Origin: Acanthococcus lagerstroemiae
Lineage: Eukaryota; Arthropoda; Insecta; Hemiptera; Eriococcidae
DNA length: 64,000 nucleotides
Assembly: GCA_031841125.1 (NCBI GenBank)
Contig: CM063114.1
Coordinates: 34,927,574-34,991,573, forward strand
Reading direction: 5' to 3'
The notes under the pieces were generated by a model that worked only from the letters and a program-made list of their open reading frames with translations, ran no database searches and was not told where the DNA came from. A program made the translations under genes and the position numbers. Position 1 is the stretch's first letter; each line of letters begins with the position of its first letter. Below, in pieces: positions 1-12,196 of this stretch.

Positions 1-147
1 GGGTTCCGTTGCAGTAAATAGTGATAAGAACCGTGCCGACTTATAGCACGCCTCCCATGTTCCGACGGCTGATAACGTCAGTTTACATAGGCTATCGGCG
101 GTCTATGTATATACATATACTATATGGTCTAAGATTCAGACGATAGG

Positions 148-519
148 AATAGACCAGTTTTGTGATGACGTCACAAAGTGTGTTACTACTCTCGGTTACG
201 GTTAGAAGAAGTACCCGTCTTTTTTCGTGCGAACGTAATAACTTCCATAAGAAAAACACGCGGAGCAAAGATCATTATGTTACTACCTGAGAATAAGAAA
301 CTTGTTAGAGGTCAGAAGTTTATTAGCAAATGCTAAGAACCTTCTGGATTAAAAATATATACCTCTGCTTTCTAACAAATTTCTTATTCTCAGGTAGTAA
401 CATACTGATCTTTGCTCCATGTGTTTTTCTTATGGGAGTCAATACGTTCGTACGAAAAAATACGGGTACTTTTACTAACAGTAACTCACTGGTGTGACGT
501 CACACAAAACTGGTCTATT
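148..519. mobile_element. Foldback/MITE with long imperfect terminal inverted repeats
   Basis: The first and last 160 or so bases are near-perfect reverse complements. Both ends read AATAGACCAGTTTTGTG in opposite orientations, both arms carry a TGACGTCAC core, and both contain TGTTACTACCTGAGAATAAG near the centre. A short loop lies around 315-365. I see no open reading frame and no convincing target-site duplication, so the superfamily is unknown. Transcribed as one RNA it would form a long hairpin. Confidence 0.75.
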
Positions 520-997
520 GCAGCATTTGCCGACCCTAGTCGTGCAGCATTGCTGCTTGTTCCCTGTAAAATGCACCCATAAGTGAAATAATATTTTTGA
601 ATATTTTGGACTTGTAGGGAATTTTTTTGGCATATTTCACAAAAAAAAGAGAATTCTTTATGCGCATATTTTGCATTCTTTGAGGAATAAAAGTACAGTA
701 GAAGCCCTTTATTTGTCTTCAACAAGTTAGTTAGTTTCGAGCATTACACCCAGATTACACCTATCACATTAAACTGTAACAATTAGCTTTGTTCTATTTG
801 CCACAATTTCCGACACTTTTAACACCAGTGTTACACCAGGACAAGAAAAAGCGTTCTATTTGTACAGTAAACAACTCTACATAGCATAGATAAGAAATAA
901 GTATTATTTTTTGCATTGCAGTCTGTACTGTCTGTAATTATTCCCTGCCGGCTGTCGGCGATCTTAGCTACTCAACAGAAGTTGACGCCTAGCTGAG
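520..997. other. 5' flank and possible 5' UTR of the CEP295-like gene
   Basis: No gene is seen here. A pyrimidine-rich acceptor-like site (TTTTTTGCATTGCAG) ends at 920, so 921-997 may be the 3' part of a spliced 5' UTR. An in-frame TGA at 983-985 makes the ATG at 998 the first usable start in that exon. Confidence 0.35.
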
Positions 998-3900
998 ATG
1001 AAAGATTTGTTCCTATCGCGGGATGATATAGTCAGGCAATCCAATGAAACTAGACGAAGACAAGAACGATTAATAGCGGTAAAATATTGATAAAATACTT
1101 TCGTTCATCCTTTTTTGCTCTTCAGCTTTTCGTAATTGCAGATTACACAACAGGAGCGGTAACTAAGTGATAACGAGTGCAAAAGTTCGCGGAACGAGGC
1201 ATAGCCGAGTGAAGCAAACGCAGGAGTGTCGCTTATTTACTAATCCTGTTGTGTAGTTCGGTAAGATTTCTTTAACTTCCCTAGGAAAATTATTTTTGTT
1301 TACCGGCATTGTTTACAACGAAGCATTTACCTTTCGAAACACAGTGTTATAATTCGTATTTACCGATCAGCTATTGGGTAAAAAATAAAAAACCGATCAC
1401 TTCATTGTTTGTGTTTTTCACTTTTCGTTAGGTAAGAGAATTGTCTAAGAGAACCGCAGTTGCGTTGCTGGAGCAAATGAGAAATGAAGCTGAAAACCGA
1501 CATCGGATCGCTGGAAATCGGCTACTGCGTGAAATACGGGATCACCATTCGAAAGAACTCGCAGCTGTTCGAAGCGGATACGAAAAGTGCGTGCTCAATG
1601 TCAATCGGAAAATTTACGATGAACAAGTAAGTGCTGAACGGGAAGTGCATTAGGATCAGGATCATTTCTGGTATGTACTTGGAGGGATATGCAACACTCC
1701 GTCGGAGCATCCCGAATGTTTGTACTCCTAATCTATCGAGTACGGCGTTCCGTCTCCTAAAATTCGAATGAGACGATGCACGCGGGTCAGAACCGATATA
1801 AGGACGGTACGATGATTTGCGGCGATGATTCGTCTTTCTTCGTTAGCAGCCCGGAGTCTCTTTCGCCGTTCACGAATAACAGAGTCGCTTCGTTCATCCA
1901 TTAGTTCTTTCAAAGTATTCTAACCAATTATTTTTTTGAACTGATGAGCGGGAAGCTAAGAATACAGATATTTTCACTTTTTTTTTTTATTTCCACAAAC
2001 TTTATAGTCAATTTGCCACCATTTAAATTTCACATTAAAAATTTACTTCAAACATTTCGCTAAAAATTTCAAAAAAAAACAACAAAACATGAAATTTAAT
2101 CATACTAGTGTTAATATGAAATTTATTTGGGAAATGTAGAGAGCAACTAAATGCTGTATGTTTCCGTCAGTTTCACCAGTTCACATATTTGCAATATGAC
2201 GAACGGTCTAATTTCGTTCAACGTGTAAGAACTACGCTTTTATTGCCTCGTAGAATTTTCTGTTAGCTGGAAATAATATCGCTCTTCGTTCCCTCGAACG
2301 CCTTGTCGGTTCACTGAACGAGAACAGCGATGCGATCGTATAATAACCAGGTAATTTTAACGTGATAGATTCGCGATGGAAAGAAAATCACCGCTTCAAA
2401 GGTCGGCGAAGTAGAGGAATCGAAGAAACCATCGAAGAAGGGTCGAATTAACGAGTTGGAACCAATACGAGGAGACGAAATCAACAACAACGACAGTCAT
2501 CGAATCACGGGTCGAGCTGCGACTCTCAGTTCTCGTCAAAGGTTACGCAGACTGTAAGTATTCGAAATAGCCCGGCCCGGCCGCCATCTCATATTCTATT
2601 TGTTAGTCTGCGTCAGTGGTAATCTACGAGATTGACACATACGTGTCCGTGTAATTCGTAATTTATCGCATTTCTAGTTACGATGCAGAAATGTTGAAGT
2701 CAAAATCTATTAAAAACTTTGGTTTACCGGAACTTATTTTGGTGGACTCGGACGATTACGCTTTTAACGGAGTAAGTGAACTAAGTATGTTTTCAATTTT
2801 TTTAATCTTCGTTTGCGAATACTTAATTTGGAGTGGCCGCACGAAAGCGTTGCCCTTCGACAATTTTAGGAACGTGAAAAAAAAAAGGAACTGCCGAAGC
2901 CTTGCACATTTTAGAAAAATTTATCAAAGTGAAATAAAAGTGGACTCGATGGAAGGGAAATTTTATGTACTATAAATTTTATTCTATTCATTTTTTCGAT
3001 AAACGCTTTCGTTTTTATAATAGCTTGAGATTTCTTCATAGACCTATAAACGAAATATTCCCTTCGATCAGGGTTACAAGGTAAATGACAACAGCGCGCC
3101 ACTGCTTTGACCAGCCAGAAAGTGGATGACGATTCGGCACGGTGCACCTTTTTGATTATGCATATATGTATGCCGCCTACTCATTCTGTATTTTAGGAGT
3201 AGAGTACACGTGTATGTTACTACCTCGTGTCCCGTACCTGAAGTTTGCATACGCGTTGCGAGAAATTGAGAGAATCGTTATTTTCGAGAAATCGAACTCG
3301 CTTTATAAATTATGAGAAGAATTGATGAGGGAAATTTGCATTTAACCCGACTAGTAGACAATGAACTGCTCTTCTGTTCCGGATGCGAAATAAGAAATGC
3401 GTATTGCGAAGGAAGGGAAAAAAATTATGAAATAAGAATAGTCCGAGAGGGTCTCACATATTATTGTGTTGTCGACGAGTATTACGTAATACTACTATGT
3501 AGAATTTCCTCCGAGTCGACTCTTTTGTAATCGTTGACTTCCGAAGCTCGGATTTCCTCCTTCGTGTTTGGAAGTTGAAGATAGAAACTCCAGTGCGTCG
3601 GATCATCGCCTATATTCTAACGAAGCCCGCAGCTGACAGTGATCTTTACCTTGTGTTCCGACTGCAGATCGTGTGATTGTGAAAACTAATTAAACTCGTA
3701 CGGTTAGCGCTATAGTAGCAATTGCCTTAAATTATCTCGGAACAATGCGAAATTACCATCAAGGTTCTTACAGGAAGTCAGTGACAAGCAAGGCAGCAAA
3801 ATATTTGGTTAAAAGTGGCGAATTGCAGTTTCTAGGTAAATACCGTATAGTCGTACCAGTGTAACACATGATCCCATGTTCATACGAACACAGTAATAGT

Positions 3901-6900
3901 TCGCACTGGTTATTTAGGCCGCGTATCCGGAAAGTTTTATATCTTGGGAAAAAAGTCCAAGACGATCGTTTGCAATATCAGCGACCTTGTTCGATTTTCT
4001 TTGTCGAACATCGATGATCCACAGCTTTGTGCTGGTCGAACAAGCGGAGATTGTTATTTTGGTTTTTAAACCTACGATGGGGGTTGTCGACTTTTGTTCT
4101 TTCTTTCTAAGGACTTACTGCTGGTTTTGGAAACATTTTAAGCTCGTAGAATAGCGGGACAAGACAGTTTGTTGTTCCAATCTGGTTGTCGCAAATGATA
4201 TTCGTAATAATAATAATAATAATAATAATATAGTAATAATAATGATGAGAGCAAAATGAATAAAATCGACGCTCGTACAGGTTCTATAGGGTCTCCTAAT
4301 GTGATAAGAATCTTCATGAAGGCTGACTTTTATGCAATGTATCAAGGTATTAAAGAGTATAGACTGGAAACCACTGTATGCGATAAATAATAGCGATAAA
4401 GCTGCCGATTTCTTTCAAAAGAAAATGTACGATATAATAGAGAAAACGGTTCCACAAAGAAATTCAAATCGAAAATATCCAACTTACCCCAACTGGTTTA
4501 CAACAGAAATTATACAAATAATTAGAAAGAAGGAAAGATGTAGAGCGAGAATGAAAAAAGGAGACTACAATCTGAAAGAAAAATACTGTTACCTCAGAAA
4601 TAAAAGCAAAAAACTAATCAGGCATGCATATCAGAAACATATCACTAATACAGAGGCAAAGATGAAAATGGATCCCAATAGTTTTTGGCAGCACATAAAT
4701 TCAAAAAAAAATCATAGGAACACCCCCACGGTTATGCAGTACAGGGAACAATCCCTCATAGACCCTAAGGAAATAGCAACGGCTTTCGCAAGGCATTTTT
4801 CATCTGTCTTCAGCGCTCATAGCGCAAAGAGTGGTAGTAACTTAGAAAAAGGTAAATGGTCGAACCACATCGACCTCAAAAAGCTCACAATAGTCGACAC
4901 ATCCGTTGCAATGAAAAGGTTGAAACCAAAGCGAAGCATAGGACCAGATGGGATACCACCATATGTTTACAAAGCATGTAGAGAGTTCCTGGAAGAACCC
5001 TTAACTCACATTTTTAATGTAGTACTCAAAACCGACACAATTCCACATTCCTGGGTAATATCTAGAGTAACCTCAATACCTAAAGAAAATTAAACCCAAG
5101 ATATATCAAACCATAGGCCCATCGCTAACCTTCCTGTACCGATGAAAGTCTTTGAATCCACAGAATCAGATAAACTATACTGGCAGACTAAAGATATCAT
5201 TCCGCAACAGCAACATGGCTTTGTAAAAAATAAATCAATGCATACAAACTTACTTGAAATTACGCATTACTTAACGGAAGCGCTAGACTCACGTACACCG
5301 TCTCAAGTTGATGTTATCTACACCGACTTCCAGAAAGCCTTTAAATAAAGTGAATCACCTTAGGTTACTACAGAAAATGGAGAATATTGGTTTTTCGCGC
5401 ACGCTTCTGAACCTATTTGAGTCGTACCTACGCGGATGGAAACAGTATGTAACATTGCGGGGAGCTGAGTCGCATGTGTATGAGTGCCCTCTGGGGTGCC
5501 ACAGGGGTCCAACCTGGGGCCATATCTATTTTTGTTGTATGTGACAGACATTCACGGAAGATTACGTAACACCAAATGTCTATTGTACGCGGATGATTTA
5601 AAATTATATACGGAAGTTAGGAATAGTACGGACGTAGATTTACTACAGGAGGACTTAGATGCTTTGGTGGAATGGAGCAAGGAAAATCAAATACCGCTAA
5701 ATATTAAAAAATGTAAAACCGTATCTTTCAGCCGAAAAAAAGAACCTCTAGAAAGCAAATATAAAATTGAGGGAGAAACATTAGAGAGTCTAGATAACAT
5801 TAGAGATTTAGGTGTAATCCTCCAAAATTATCTTCATTACAAACGACAGATACAAGGAATTTCAAGCAAGACGAACCGCAGTATGGATGGGCGCGATGCT
5901 AAGGTACACAAGGTACTTCAGGAATGTTTCTACCCTTAAGGTCTTGTTCTTCACCCTAGTAAGGTCGCATTTGGATTTCGCTAGTGTAGTATGGCATCCG
6001 GCGGCGGAGGAACAAATAAAAACGCTAGAACGTATACAAAAACTCTTTTTAAAATACCTGTACTATAGAGATTTTGGTTACTACGATTATTCCATATCAT
6101 ACACAGAACTGGTTCTTGGATACGAAATAACAACATTGAGAATAAGGAGGGACTTAGCCCTAATGATACTGGATACTGCTTAGAGATATATTATATGCAA
6201 AGCTTGACTCCCCCTTTCTTCTGGAAAGAATAAATTTATACGCTCCAAGTAGAACCTGTCGAACGCGATCTCTCTTTCAAGTAGAGCAATGCCGTACAGT
6301 CCATCGCAGTTTATTGCCGCTGAATAAATCCATGAAACTCTATAACACACTGACTAATATAGATCCAGAAATCGACATTTTTTTTGAAAGTAAAGAAAAA
6401 TACAAAGAAAGAACAGTAAATGCGTTAACAGAGATGTACAGAAAGGACAATAGAGGTTTTTAGTGGTCCCTTGCCGAAACCTAACATTTTTTGCTTGGTC
6501 GGAGGGGGGGAGTGCGGGGTCGAGTGGGGGAGGCGGGGTGTGGTCACTCACGGCTGGATATAGAATTCTATTATTATTGTTATTATTATTATTATTATTA
6601 TTAAAGTGTCGTCCCCTAATTGGCCGGTGGGCTGTCGGGCGGCACTATAAATACCATCTTTTAAAATAAATAAATAAATAAATAAATAATGAAAAGTAAA
6701 ATTAAAAAAAAAAAAAGAAGAAGAAAAGGTGGGAAGTTGCGATTACGGCGTGCGAAATATAAAGCCTCTGTTATATTCGTATTTCCAGTCCCTAATCGGG
6801 CGTAAGTAAAGCACATGGAGCACCAATTATTGCGCAGATTGCTGTACCACTCTGCGTGTTTGTATTTCAGATTTTCAGTCCGGATGATCCGCTGTCGCAT

Positions 6901-9715
6901 GTTAACATGGAAAGAAATCAGCTCGATCTGACTTACGCCCGTTTAGTTCACGACAGAATCAGAATTTTAGAGCAAAAAGAGAAAGTATTGCGTAGAAGAA
7001 TTTATTCGTTGCCGGTAAGTATTGTTAATTCGTAACCGTTTGAAGATTGATGCCGTGTAATTTGGCCGCGTATTTATACGAACCTAATTTTATCCCCTAT
7101 TTTTCAGAATCCTAACGTGGCTGTAAAGCGTCGTAAGCCTGTCCGGTATTTCGAATATTTGCTTGGCGGGCGTGAAAAAAGTGTCACCGCCAGTGACGCA
7201 GAAATACTGACGACGGTAGTTGCCGACGACGCTGACCTAGTAGACACATTGCCACCGCAGCAGTTGACGTCTTCCTCCGCGAAAATGACCGATAAAAAAA
7301 GCAACCTCGATAGTATGACGCGTGATTTGAAGCGAGTAAACGTTAAGAAACAGTTATTGGTCGCCGAATTGTACGGCGCTGAAATAACGGCAGACGGTAA
7401 TGTCGAGCGCTCGCAGGATACGAACGGAAAGCTGTACGAGAAAGAGGACGATGATGATGGCGACGGCGACGGCGACGACGACGGGTCCGATGAAACGGCG
7501 CTTTCAAGACGATGACGCTACAAAAGAGGCCGACATTTTGGCGGACAACGAAGGACGACGCAAGATGAAAGCTAACGTGCAAGTGCTCGCTAGTAACAGA
7601 CAGTACGATGGCGGAATTCGCGGGGTATCATTGGCGTCAAAAATGGTGAACGCCGATGCTAGTAAGCACGATGCGGTCACGCGTGATGAACGGTCGCGAA
7701 TCTCGGACGGAACCTCCACCGAATTTACGCGAAAGCCTGAAAAACGATCAAAGTCAAAGCAATCGCACGCTCACGCTTACATACGCGTAGACCGTGACTT
7801 GGTTGTCACTATACGTGCTGAAAAAAAGTACGATACAAATCCGCGTCGTGAGATACGTGAAAACTGTGGCTCATTTGTTGGACAAGAGAATGTACCACCT
7901 TTGGCGGCGCCAGAAAAGACAGGAAACGCAGCCGATACCGCTGTTCACGCGATGAAAAATAACGAACAAAACTATCGGCGTACGAACGGTGACGAATCGG
8001 CGCTAGTTGACGACATCGGTTACTACGTCGCCAAACTCTTGTTGATGAGCCCGCAGAGTATAGAAAATTTGGATGTTGCGTCGACTAATACCGTTTGCCT
8101 CGCGAATCGGTTTCACGATGTTGACGATGACAATGACGTCGGTGATGGCCAATATTTTTCTGACTCAGAAGTGATGCCAGCTAACGCACGCATAAACGAC
8201 GACGCAACGGCTGTAGATCCACCACTAGTTTGTTCGCGAAAGATCCGGAGAGATTTGCAGCGGGGAAAAACTACGTCCACTAGGCGACGGCGTATGTCAG
8301 ACGAGACATACAACGACACTGATAGCAGGACTAGTTTCGAGCAACCAGCACCCGCTCGGTCTTTATTGTTACAATACCTACGAGCAGCTTGCAATCCCCA
8401 AAATTCTTCATCTTCCTCGTCCTCCTCCTACTTTGCTTCTACTAGTGAACTCGACCATGTTGCTGCTGATTCTGCCACTAATGCAGTCGCAGTCGATCAC
8501 CCTACCTCAGTCACTAATGAAAAACAGCGGCCGCCGTCACCGGCGTCACGACTACTTTGCAAAGACGCGTCATGTTGTCAAGGAACGGCTTTGCCTGCGT
8601 CGAAACACGCGCGTAAACTGCTATTTTCGAATAAAGAACTAACGTACTACGCTGATTCGTTCGAAGATCAACGAGACATTTCGTCGTCTGCTTCTCAGGT
8701 CGTAACTGTATCCGGTGCCAAATTGTCTGTTTCACCCACAGCCGACGAAGCGAGCGCGAATTGCAATTCCACATTTTACGGCGGACGCAGCGAAGCCAAA
8801 GGTGACATTGGCAGCCATTATTCTACTTCCAACGTTATTGCAAGCGTTACCGCCACCGATGGCCGGACGAATGGTCCCGTGACCCGCCACTCTACCGAAA
8901 TTGAAAACATAGATCCGTCGTCTCTTTCAAGCCGGATTATATTGGATACTGGGAAGATGGAAGACCGTGAAATTGACACCCTCCCGGTCGATGAGCTCTT
9001 AAAGCGCGGTATCATGTCGGTAGGCGACGTCCCCGAAGAACTGATTACAAAAGCGAAAACAACGACTGCGAGATGTAGCGAATCGAGCGAAGGTTACGAA
9101 ACCATCGAAGAGGAAGAATTCGTTCGGCAAATGTTACAAGTAAACATTCCTAAAGATAATCGACTTGGAGATGACAATGCGGACGTGGACATGGACAAAC
9201 GTAAACACGTAGACCGGTCTTTGATAGGGGATTGTGCAGCGCCGATGGCAGCGACAAATCGTTACTTGGCGAATGTGGAAATAGTCGCAACGTCAGCGGA
9301 AACGAAGATAGCGCCGACACAAGCGTCGTTTACCACTCCCGTCGCTGTGAGTAACGAGCAACGAGTTTTCAACGAAATTGCACGCTCGCTGGATGATGTA
9401 AAAAGTGAGTCGCGTCTGTTACGATGGATGGGCTCAACTATGCAACGCACACTTGAAGCCGCCGCAGTACACTCTACATCTAGTCCGGACGAAAGTGGAG
9501 ACTCGATACGTCACATCGGGAATACATCATGCGATTCGATCGTCGTCACTACTGCTGCTGCTGTCGGCGCCAAGAGTTATTTATATTCCGACGATCGAGG
9601 TTCGTCTTCCGGTACGAGTACATCGTTATATTTCTCGCCAATTCGGTTCGGTGATGTTCGTCTGAGTATACCCCAAATTTTCAAATCTAACACTGCCGCC
9701 GTTACCCACGAGTAG
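998..9715 (+). CDS. Putative CEP295/Ana1-like centriolar protein, multi-exon
   Basis: Phase-consistent exons are 998-1078, 1432-1626, 2369-2553, 2678-2771, 6871-7014, 7108-7396 and 7509-9715, giving 1,064 aa. An optional exon 2254-2337 would pair with a 2402 acceptor and give 1,081 aa. The N-terminus reads RRRQERLIA then VRELSKRTAVALLEQ, then an Arg/Glu-rich helix. This matches the spacing of the RRR..RL..VRE block that opens vertebrate CEP295, a centriole-to-centrosome conversion factor (Ana1 in flies). The remaining roughly 850 residues are acidic, Ser/Thr-rich and probably disordered; no ALMS motif was recognised. The last exon is strikingly CpG-rich compared with its surroundings. Reading frame changes near 7400-7515, and GT-AG intron 7397-7508 reconciles it. 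The family assignment rests on a short N-terminal resemblance and is tentative; that the gene is real is more certain. Confidence 0.6.
1144..1255. mobile_element. Short MITE in intron 1 of the CEP295-like gene
   Basis: The 112-bp segment is bounded by the inverted repeat TACACAACAGGA / TCCTGTTGTGTA and lies in the intron between 1079 and 1431. It has no coding potential. The interior has only weak inverted symmetry, and the superfamily is not clear. Confidence 0.5.
1728..1913 (-). other. Antisense Arg-rich open frame inside an intron, possibly a terminal exon
   Basis: On the minus strand a frame preceded by a TTGGTTAG acceptor-like site reads through MDERSDSVIRERRKRLRAAN and ends at TAG after about 60 residues. 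Its charge pattern resembles a helical Arg/Glu-rich segment and recalls exon 1 of the surrounding plus-strand gene. No partner exons were found upstream on the minus strand. It could be chance, a pseudo-exon, or the end of a small antisense gene. Confidence 0.2.
4332..6690 (+). mobile_element. Degenerate jockey/CR1-like non-LTR retrotransposon (5'-truncated)
   Basis: Frames across 4332-6183 encode a reverse transcriptase broken by stops and frameshifts. The linker before the RT, the RT block GPDGIPPYVYKAC, the VIYTDFQKAF block, SGVPQGSNLGPYLFLLYVTD, the YADDLKLY catalytic box, and a C-terminal block containing RSHLDFASVVWHP are all visible. The endonuclease domain is missing, which is typical 5' truncation. 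The 3' end runs into TTA and AAATA repeats at about 6570-6690. It sits in the 4.1-kb intron 2772-6870 of the CEP295-like gene in sense orientation. Frameshifts near 5090, 5348, 5480 and 5900 show it is dead. Confidence 0.88.
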
Positions 9716-11464
9716 TATGGCTAGATGAGATAGAGTTCGACCGGCGGCCATATTGGTCACTAAAGTGTCACTGAAGCATAGGGGTAGTTAAATACGAACG
9801 GATAATAGAGACAAGAAATCCGGAGCTAGAAGACGATCGTACCCGCGTCACGATATCTTTAACAGTAAGTTAATTTATTCGCCGTGTGCGAAATGACATT
9901 CTCTGTCCTCCGGAGTGTTCTGACCTCGGACGTGGGTCCTAAACGGAATTCGACTCTATTTTCAACTCGAGAAAATCGTTCAAACTGCGGATTGAACAAC
10001 CCTGAAAATTAGCCGATAATTGTGTGCGATCGTTTCGAAAAAGATATTCAACTTCATTTTAACCGGCGCAGTATTATGCCTTCCGATATGGTCGCGGTCC
10101 ACGGGCAACTACATACTGGAAATATTTTCCCTATGCGACGTTATCATGTTCTTTGATACTCGCAGAGAACTTCTCGCCGTGAAAATACTGTAAGTAAACG
10201 TACTCGAATCATCGAATATTTGCTGGTGTGATTTGCATCCAGTTGTAAAATCTTTCACGTACCGGGTGCTTCGTATTGCCACTGTTCACTCGTTCCTTCG
10301 TCCATATTCTTCGCGTAGTTTCTATAATAGTTATTAATTTAGTTTATCATGAAGCGTCGTACTTAGTACCATTTTGTTAGCATAATAGCGTATGTATTTT
10401 GAAGTGCGAATACTCGAATAAAATATTATTAAGCTGGAGTCCGAAACGTCTGTTCGCCGTTATGACAACGGGCCCCCTTCTACTTCTACTGTTTACTAAT
10501 GACTAAGTGAATACGATAGATATTCTAAAATTCTACTATATACGGACAACATTGAGATGTTTTTAGGTGGGCTAGTTCTGTAACTGATACCCAGATTTTA
10601 CATTCAACTTGATCTTCATGCCCTCACGGTATAATATGGAGAAAAGGACAATTTACCCTTCAAAGTAGATAAATGTTCCTTTCTTAAGTATCTGTACGCG
10701 AAAACACAGTCGACTTCTAATCCGCTGTATAGTAGACGGCCGTGCGCTTGAATCAATTAAGGAGGTCGAGGGTCATGGAGTGATTCTCTACACTAAAATA
10801 ACGCATTAAAGCCGTTTAAAAAATACTGTGAATGTTGTTAGTAGAATGCTAGGATTGGTTCTTCGAAATGCAACCAACTTTACGCAGGTAGAAATTCAAC
10901 TAACTCTCAATTACTCCCGTACCCTAATATTGCATAGAACTCGTCAACAACCGGTGCTAAAGAAACTATGTAAAGTAAAGAAACGGTTTCCAAGATATTT
11001 ATGTTATTATCAATTCGGGCACTATCCGAACTAAAATCGCTTATTATTTCGAACGCCTGAAAAGATATGAAACTAAATCCTTTCGGAGCCATATAAAGAT
11101 ACGACCTCTTTAACATTCTTATATAATACAAATTTAAGATGACAAACAGGAATCTTCGGGATTAGATATATTGGAATTTGTGTATCAGGCTTTTCAGCCG
11201 AAACAAAAATCTGTTTAAAGATTAGAACAGAACAACGCTCACGAATTCTTTCGAGACATTCGCGGCTTTTGTGTTGCACCGCCACAGTACTGTGCTATCC
11301 TTCTGCGAATGCACCCAGATACCTCTCTCCCTCAGTCAGTTTAACATTATTTTCTTTTGCGCATCCACCGTTCAGTCCAATAACTTTGTTACGCAACGTT
11401 TCTCCAGTCTCTTTTTTCTTATTCGATTCGTGTTCACACAATAACGAGTACAAGCAAACTATTA
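9716..11464. other. 3' UTR and intergenic DNA after the CEP295-like gene
   Basis: A candidate polyadenylation signal AATAAA is at 10417-10422, about 700 bp after the stop codon. The rest is AT-rich and shows no recognisable gene or element up to the mariner end at 11465. Confidence 0.4.
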
Positions 11465-11880
11465 CGAGGGTCATTTCAAAAGTAATGCACAATTATGAAT
11501 ATGAAAAAAAAAAAAATTCAGAATCTCCGGTACATCTCTTTCCCGCCTTTCAATATAAACCTCCCCCGACTCGATGACCCGCTGCCAACGATTCGGAAGG
11601 TTCCGGACTCCGTCTGCGGCCCGGCGGGAGTTGAGCTCTCGGATGCGTCGGGTCACGGCTAGATTGACGTCATTTAAGTTTACAAATCTCGATCCCTGCA
11701 TGGGTTGCTTCAGTTTACAAAAAAGGTCGAGGTTGCAATCAGGAGAGTAAGGGGGTGGGAAAGGGTTCCCAGTCGTACAAGGCCAAAACATTGGTCACAG
11801 CGGAGTGAAGATGGGGCCGCGTGTTGTCGTGCAGTATCAGAACTCCGTCTAAGTCGATACTCCGACTATCGGCAATAATC
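11465..11880 (-). mobile_element. Truncated mariner (Tc1/mariner) transposase remnant
   Basis: The minus strand encodes the C-terminal half of a mariner transposase. LILHDNTRPH, which contains the second catalytic aspartate, is followed by a frameshift at a C run, then PPYSPDCNLDLF and NLPNRWQRVI, all characteristic of the family. The outer end is the inverted-repeat-like CGAGGGTCATTTCAAAAGTA, directly preceded by TA at 11463-11464. The N-terminal half and the other terminal repeat are absent. The third position of the DD34D triad reads as the SPD block, but the element is inactive. Confidence 0.85.
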
Positions 11881-12196
11881 CGTTATCTTACTTGTCGTCT
11901 TTTACTTTAAATTAAGAATGGGCACTCTGACGGTCTTCGAACGAACTTCGGAAATACATACACAAATACGACTCTGACCTAAATCTCTCAGCTGGCTATT
12001 ATTTCGTCAACTACTTGCGACCATGTCGGACCTTTTTTCAAAACGATTAACGTGTGATGATTAAGCAGAATACGTGTTCGCGAAATGCATAACATTTTTT
12101 AATTCCATAGCCCATTCTTTGCGATAAACTTTAGTCAAAAACCAAATATATTTTTACGTAAAGCAAAGCTACAAAAAAAAATTAAGACTCGAATTG
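11881..12196. other. Unassigned intergenic stretch, probable 3' UTR of the SWIM gene
   Basis: This AT-rich stretch lies between the mariner remnant and the stop codon of the minus-strand gene. No feature is recognised. Confidence 0.3.

Noticed and set aside
7343..7582. Minus-strand Arg/His-rich frame
   Set aside because: Shadow of the GAC/GAT-rich acidic stretch of the CEP295-like gene.
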